34,144 nt of DNA, from NCBI GenBank assembly GCA_017474765.1, contig JAFVGW010000008.1:1-34144 (forward strand), given 5' to 3'. Source of the DNA: Salinivirgaceae bacterium. GTDB taxonomy: Bacteria > Bacteroidota > Bacteroidia > Bacteroidales > SZUA-534. The position numbers and the translations under genes were made by a program. This document shows positions 32,292 through 34,144 of the stretch, piece after piece (the first letter of the stretch is position 1; every line of letters begins with the position of its first letter). Under the pieces are notes generated by a model. The model had not been told where the DNA came from. It saw nothing but the letters and a program-made list of their open reading frames with translations, and made no database searches.

Positions 32292-33020
32292 TCAATCGCC
32301 ACGAGCATCAGAAAAATCCTGCACACAGCAATGGCGGTAGGTGGCATGCTCGCGAATGGCGACGCCGATGCGGGTGTAATTGTTGCCCAAAATGTTCTTG
32401 CGGTGGCCGAGCGACTCCACACCTTTGTCCACAAGCAACTGACGGACAATGCTTAACGCATCGTTGTAGCCGCACGATATGTTTTCAGCCATATAGCCGC
32501 CCTGATAGTATTTCTTGATTCGGTCGAAAGTTTTTGTGCCATCGGTTGACTCGTGCTGCACAAGGCCTGCCTTGCCAATGTCATTTGCATGATATTCAGC
32601 CGCCTCCGACAGTTTCTTGTTCGGAACAAGCATTGGGAAATCCTTCACCTTGACGAGCGTATCAATGAGCGATTTCTCGTAACTGTCCTGCGATGTCTTC
32701 AAGTCGCTCAGGAAGGCCTCAACAAAGGCTTTGCCGTCGAGACGCGCCAGATTGCAGTAAAAAACGACCAGTTTCTCCTCGGCAGTCAGATAATCGGCGG
32801 CGGCAGTGGTTGTGGCCTGCTCCAACTGGCTCTGAGTGAAATATTTGCTGGCGGCCGACTCGTTAGTTCCGCCCTGCTCCGTTGGTTTGTCGGGCTCCGC
32901 CGGCACTTCAGAATTTTTGTCCACAGGGTCGCCCGTGCAGAAATCAGGTTCACACGATGTGTAGGAAACCAATGCCCCCGACACAAACATAATGCTGAAA
33001 AATTTGGCTATCTTTTTCAT
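32292..33020 (-). CDS. CAP/SCP-domain lipoprotein
   Basis: This 242-aa secreted protein has a signal peptide with lipobox YTSC (Cys23), then a Pro/Glu/Thr-rich linker (about 35-60). A CAP (SCP/PR-1/YkwD-like) domain forms the C-terminal half. The conserved CAP residues are visible: EYHANDIG (His), QHESTDG, GYMAENISCG (Glu) and ESLGHRKNILGNNYTRIGVA (His). Bacterial CAP proteins are secreted or cell-envelope proteins of mostly unknown activity. The start is chosen at MKKIAKFFSIMF; 14 upstream codons are open but not signal-like. It lies 48 bases behind the amidohydrolase gene and 44 before panC. Confidence 0.88.
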   Translation of the reverse strand: MKKIAKFFSIMFVSGALVSYTSCEPDFCTGDPVDKNSEVPAEPDKPTEQGGTNESAASKYFTQSQLEQATTTAAADYLTAEEKLVVFYCNLARLDGKAFVEAFLSDLKTSQDSYEKSLIDTLVKVKDFPMLVPNKKLSEAAEYHANDIGKAGLVQHESTDGTKTFDRIKKYYQGGYMAENISCGYNDALSIVRQLLVDKGVESLGHRKNILGNNYTRIGVAIREHATYRHCCVQDFSDARGD

Positions 33021-33068
33021 AATACAATACTTTATTTGATGCTTAAACGAATCTGTCCGCAATTTGTT

Positions 33069-33878
33069 TTAAATATCCTCAATGTTTATATTCAATAGTT
33101 TGGCGGCATTCTGGCAAAGTATAAGTTCCTCCTCGTCGGGAGTAAGGCCGATGTTTCGGAACATCTCCATCTCCTTTTCGCTCTCCCACATCGGATAATC
33201 GGTGCCCCAGAGAACCCTGTCGGCTCCATAGGCATGAACCAAATCGGCCGCTTGCCGCGATGTTATCCTGTAGAGGCTCGACGAGCAATCGACATACAGA
33301 TTCGGCGTGCCGGCAAGCACCTCGGCCGCCTGCTTCCATACGCTCCAGCCTGCAAAATGCGCCCCGATGACCGTCAGATTCGGAAATTTGGAAAGGAACG
33401 CCTTCAACTGCTGCGGATTTGAATAGTTGTAGCGATAGTCGCCGCAATGGATGAGCAGCGGAACCGGATTTTTGCTGATGACACGGCCAATGGCAAATGC
33501 CTGCTCGCCATCGAGCGCAAACCGCTGAAAATCAGGGTGCAGTTTGACTCCTTTTAGTCCCTGCTCAAGCAGATGGTGGAAATCACCCTCAAGGTCGGTG
33601 CTGTCGGGATGGAGAGTGCCGAACCCCGTGAACACTCCGGGATGAGCCTTCACCTCGCCGCTGATAAACTCATTGATTGACCGCACCTGACTGGGCTTTG
33701 TGGCCACCGAGTGCACCAGATAATGCGCCACCCCCACTTTTCGGCCGTCGGCAATGAGGCCGCCGGTGGTTCCGTCAAGCGACATGTTGAGGCTGTAGAA
33801 ATTCTTTATCCCCTCAACCGCTTTGGCGGCGATACTCACCGGATAGATATGGCAATGTGCGTTTATTATTTTTTGCAT
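33069..33878 (-). CDS. Amidohydrolase-family (PF04909-like) metal-dependent hydrolase
   Basis: This 269-aa TIM-barrel protein belongs to the amidohydrolase_2 group, which includes decarboxylases and lactone hydrolases. The metal-binding H-x-H is H8-C-H10 in INAHCHIYP. Other ligand regions are GVKLHPDFQ, LLIHCGDY, IGAHFAGW and the closing GTDYPMW (Asp ligand). The substrate cannot be told from sequence. It is the first gene of the minus-strand run amidohydrolase-CAP-panC. A GC-rich double hairpin lies 28 bases upstream of its start. Confidence 0.85.
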   Translation of the reverse strand: MQKIINAHCHIYPVSIAAKAVEGIKNFYSLNMSLDGTTGGLIADGRKVGVAHYLVHSVATKPSQVRSINEFISGEVKAHPGVFTGFGTLHPDSTDLEGDFHHLLEQGLKGVKLHPDFQRFALDGEQAFAIGRVISKNPVPLLIHCGDYRYNYSNPQQLKAFLSKFPNLTVIGAHFAGWSVWKQAAEVLAGTPNLYVDCSSSLYRITSRQAADLVHAYGADRVLWGTDYPMWESEKEMEMFRNIGLTPDEEELILCQNAAKLLNINIEDI

Positions 33879-33905
33879 TTTTCTGTTTATCTTTTATTTA
33901 TGACA

Positions 33906-33932
33906 GCAGGCATCTGCCTGCCGCCTCGCGGC
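33906..33932. promoter_or_regulatory. Two overlapping hairpins upstream of the amidohydrolase gene
   Basis: GCAGGCA-TC-TGCCTGC and GCCGC-CTC-GCGGC share two bases, so only one can form fully at a time. They lie in the presumed leader of the amidohydrolase gene. A GCAGGCAGGCA stretch recurs at 33967-33977. This could be a leader structure or a dispersed repeat; no known riboswitch is recognised. Confidence 0.4.
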
Positions 33933-33987
33933 AAATGTGGTAATTTTGAAAGATTTGAGCAACAATGCAGGCAGGCAAAAAACACCC

Positions 33988-34003
33988 GTAGAGACGATGT
34001 GCA
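33988..34003. repeat. Half of a GTAGAGACG-type palindrome, abutting the right IS
   Basis: GTAGAGACGATGTGCA ends exactly where the IS copy begins. By analogy with the intact copy at 420-447 (GTAGAGACGGTGCA per arm), this is one full arm and the IS sits at the dyad centre. The preceding AAAAAACACCC also resembles the bases before the intact palindrome (AAAAAACACCCC near 405). Confidence 0.6.
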
Positions 34004-34144
34004 TGATGTGAACCCAAAAAGTTGGACAAAAAACTTTATGGGATGTCACATTACTACACGACAGAAATTAAGATGAAGGCAGTACGGATGTACCGCCGAG
34101 GGAAAGGTTGCACCACCATAAGCAGAATGCTTGGTGTGCACACG
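34004..34144 (+). mobile_element. Right-end copy of the same IS3-family (IS150-like) terminus
   Basis: A perfect inverted copy of bases 1-141. The IS terminus is at 34004 and the element extends rightward out of the window. As at the left end, the terminus faces the window interior and the transposase reads outward. Confidence 0.75.
34043..34144 (+). CDS. Transposase orfA, N-terminal 34 codons only
   Basis: Open from ATG at 34043 to the window edge and identical to the minus-strand copy at 1-102. The helix-turn-helix-like stretch GCTTISRMLGVHT lies at the end of what can be seen. Confidence 0.65.
   Translation, partial: MSHYYTTEIKMKAVRMYRRGKGCTTISRMLGVHT

Overview
The window is chromosomal DNA from an uncultured member of the Bacteroidota, most likely order Bacteroidales. 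The evidence is a GldH-type lipoprotein behind a RicT-like PSP1 gene, many SPII lipoproteins including a 6-bladed beta-propeller type, start codons without Shine-Dalgarno sequences, TAnnTTTG-type promoter boxes, tRNA genes without encoded CCA, and a reversed-domain rubrerythrin next to a classical one. Most of the content is housekeeping. The unusual material lies in the intergenic DNA, one giant surface-fibre gene, and the two ends of the window.

Ends: bases 1-141 and 34004-34144 are perfect inverted copies of the start of one insertion sequence (IS3 family, probably IS150 group). Each carries the first 34 codons of its outward-reading transposase gene. Both copies abut half of a GTAGAGACG-type palindrome, as if the IS had inserted at the centre of dyad repeats. 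The exact 141-bp length suggests the ends are assembly breaks in a multicopy IS.

Left part (142-11017, all minus strand): a structured intergenic repeat (copy A) and an intact palindrome; a 1551-aa secreted fibre protein (signal peptide, collagen-like stretches, eleven invariant 17-aa repeats, YadA-like head, Peptidase S74 chaperone) with a tandem promoter-like repeat and a G9 tract upstream; dusB; a tRNA with anticodon CAU; and the carA-carB operon.

Middle (11018-20641): two tandem hairpin units precede a plus-strand ATPase with a nuclease-like C-terminus. A small membrane protein follows, then a zeta-toxin-like remnant, rnpA, tRNA-Leu(UAA) and tRNA-Gly(GCC), all minus strand. On the plus strand come ricT-gldH, trmB (GTG start), repeat copy B, trpS, a PQQ-like propeller protein and a frameshifted DUF2461 gene.

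Right part (20642-34003): minus-strand genes for two rubrerythrins, a lipoprotein, deoC, a 6-bladed propeller lipoprotein, repeat fragment C with another palindrome, and an OmpA-like lipoprotein. A plus-strand cluster encodes a hotdog thioesterase, holA and an AddA-like helicase-nuclease. A minus-strand cluster encodes an amidohydrolase, a CAP-domain lipoprotein and panC.

The strongest candidates for something undescribed are (1) a three-hairpin intergenic repeat family with compensating stem changes, associated with GTAGAGACG palindromes; (2) an IS apparently targeting those palindromes; (3) the tandem hairpin units before the ATPase gene; and (4) the fibre gene with protein-level-invariant repeats. 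No complete new multi-gene system is evident.
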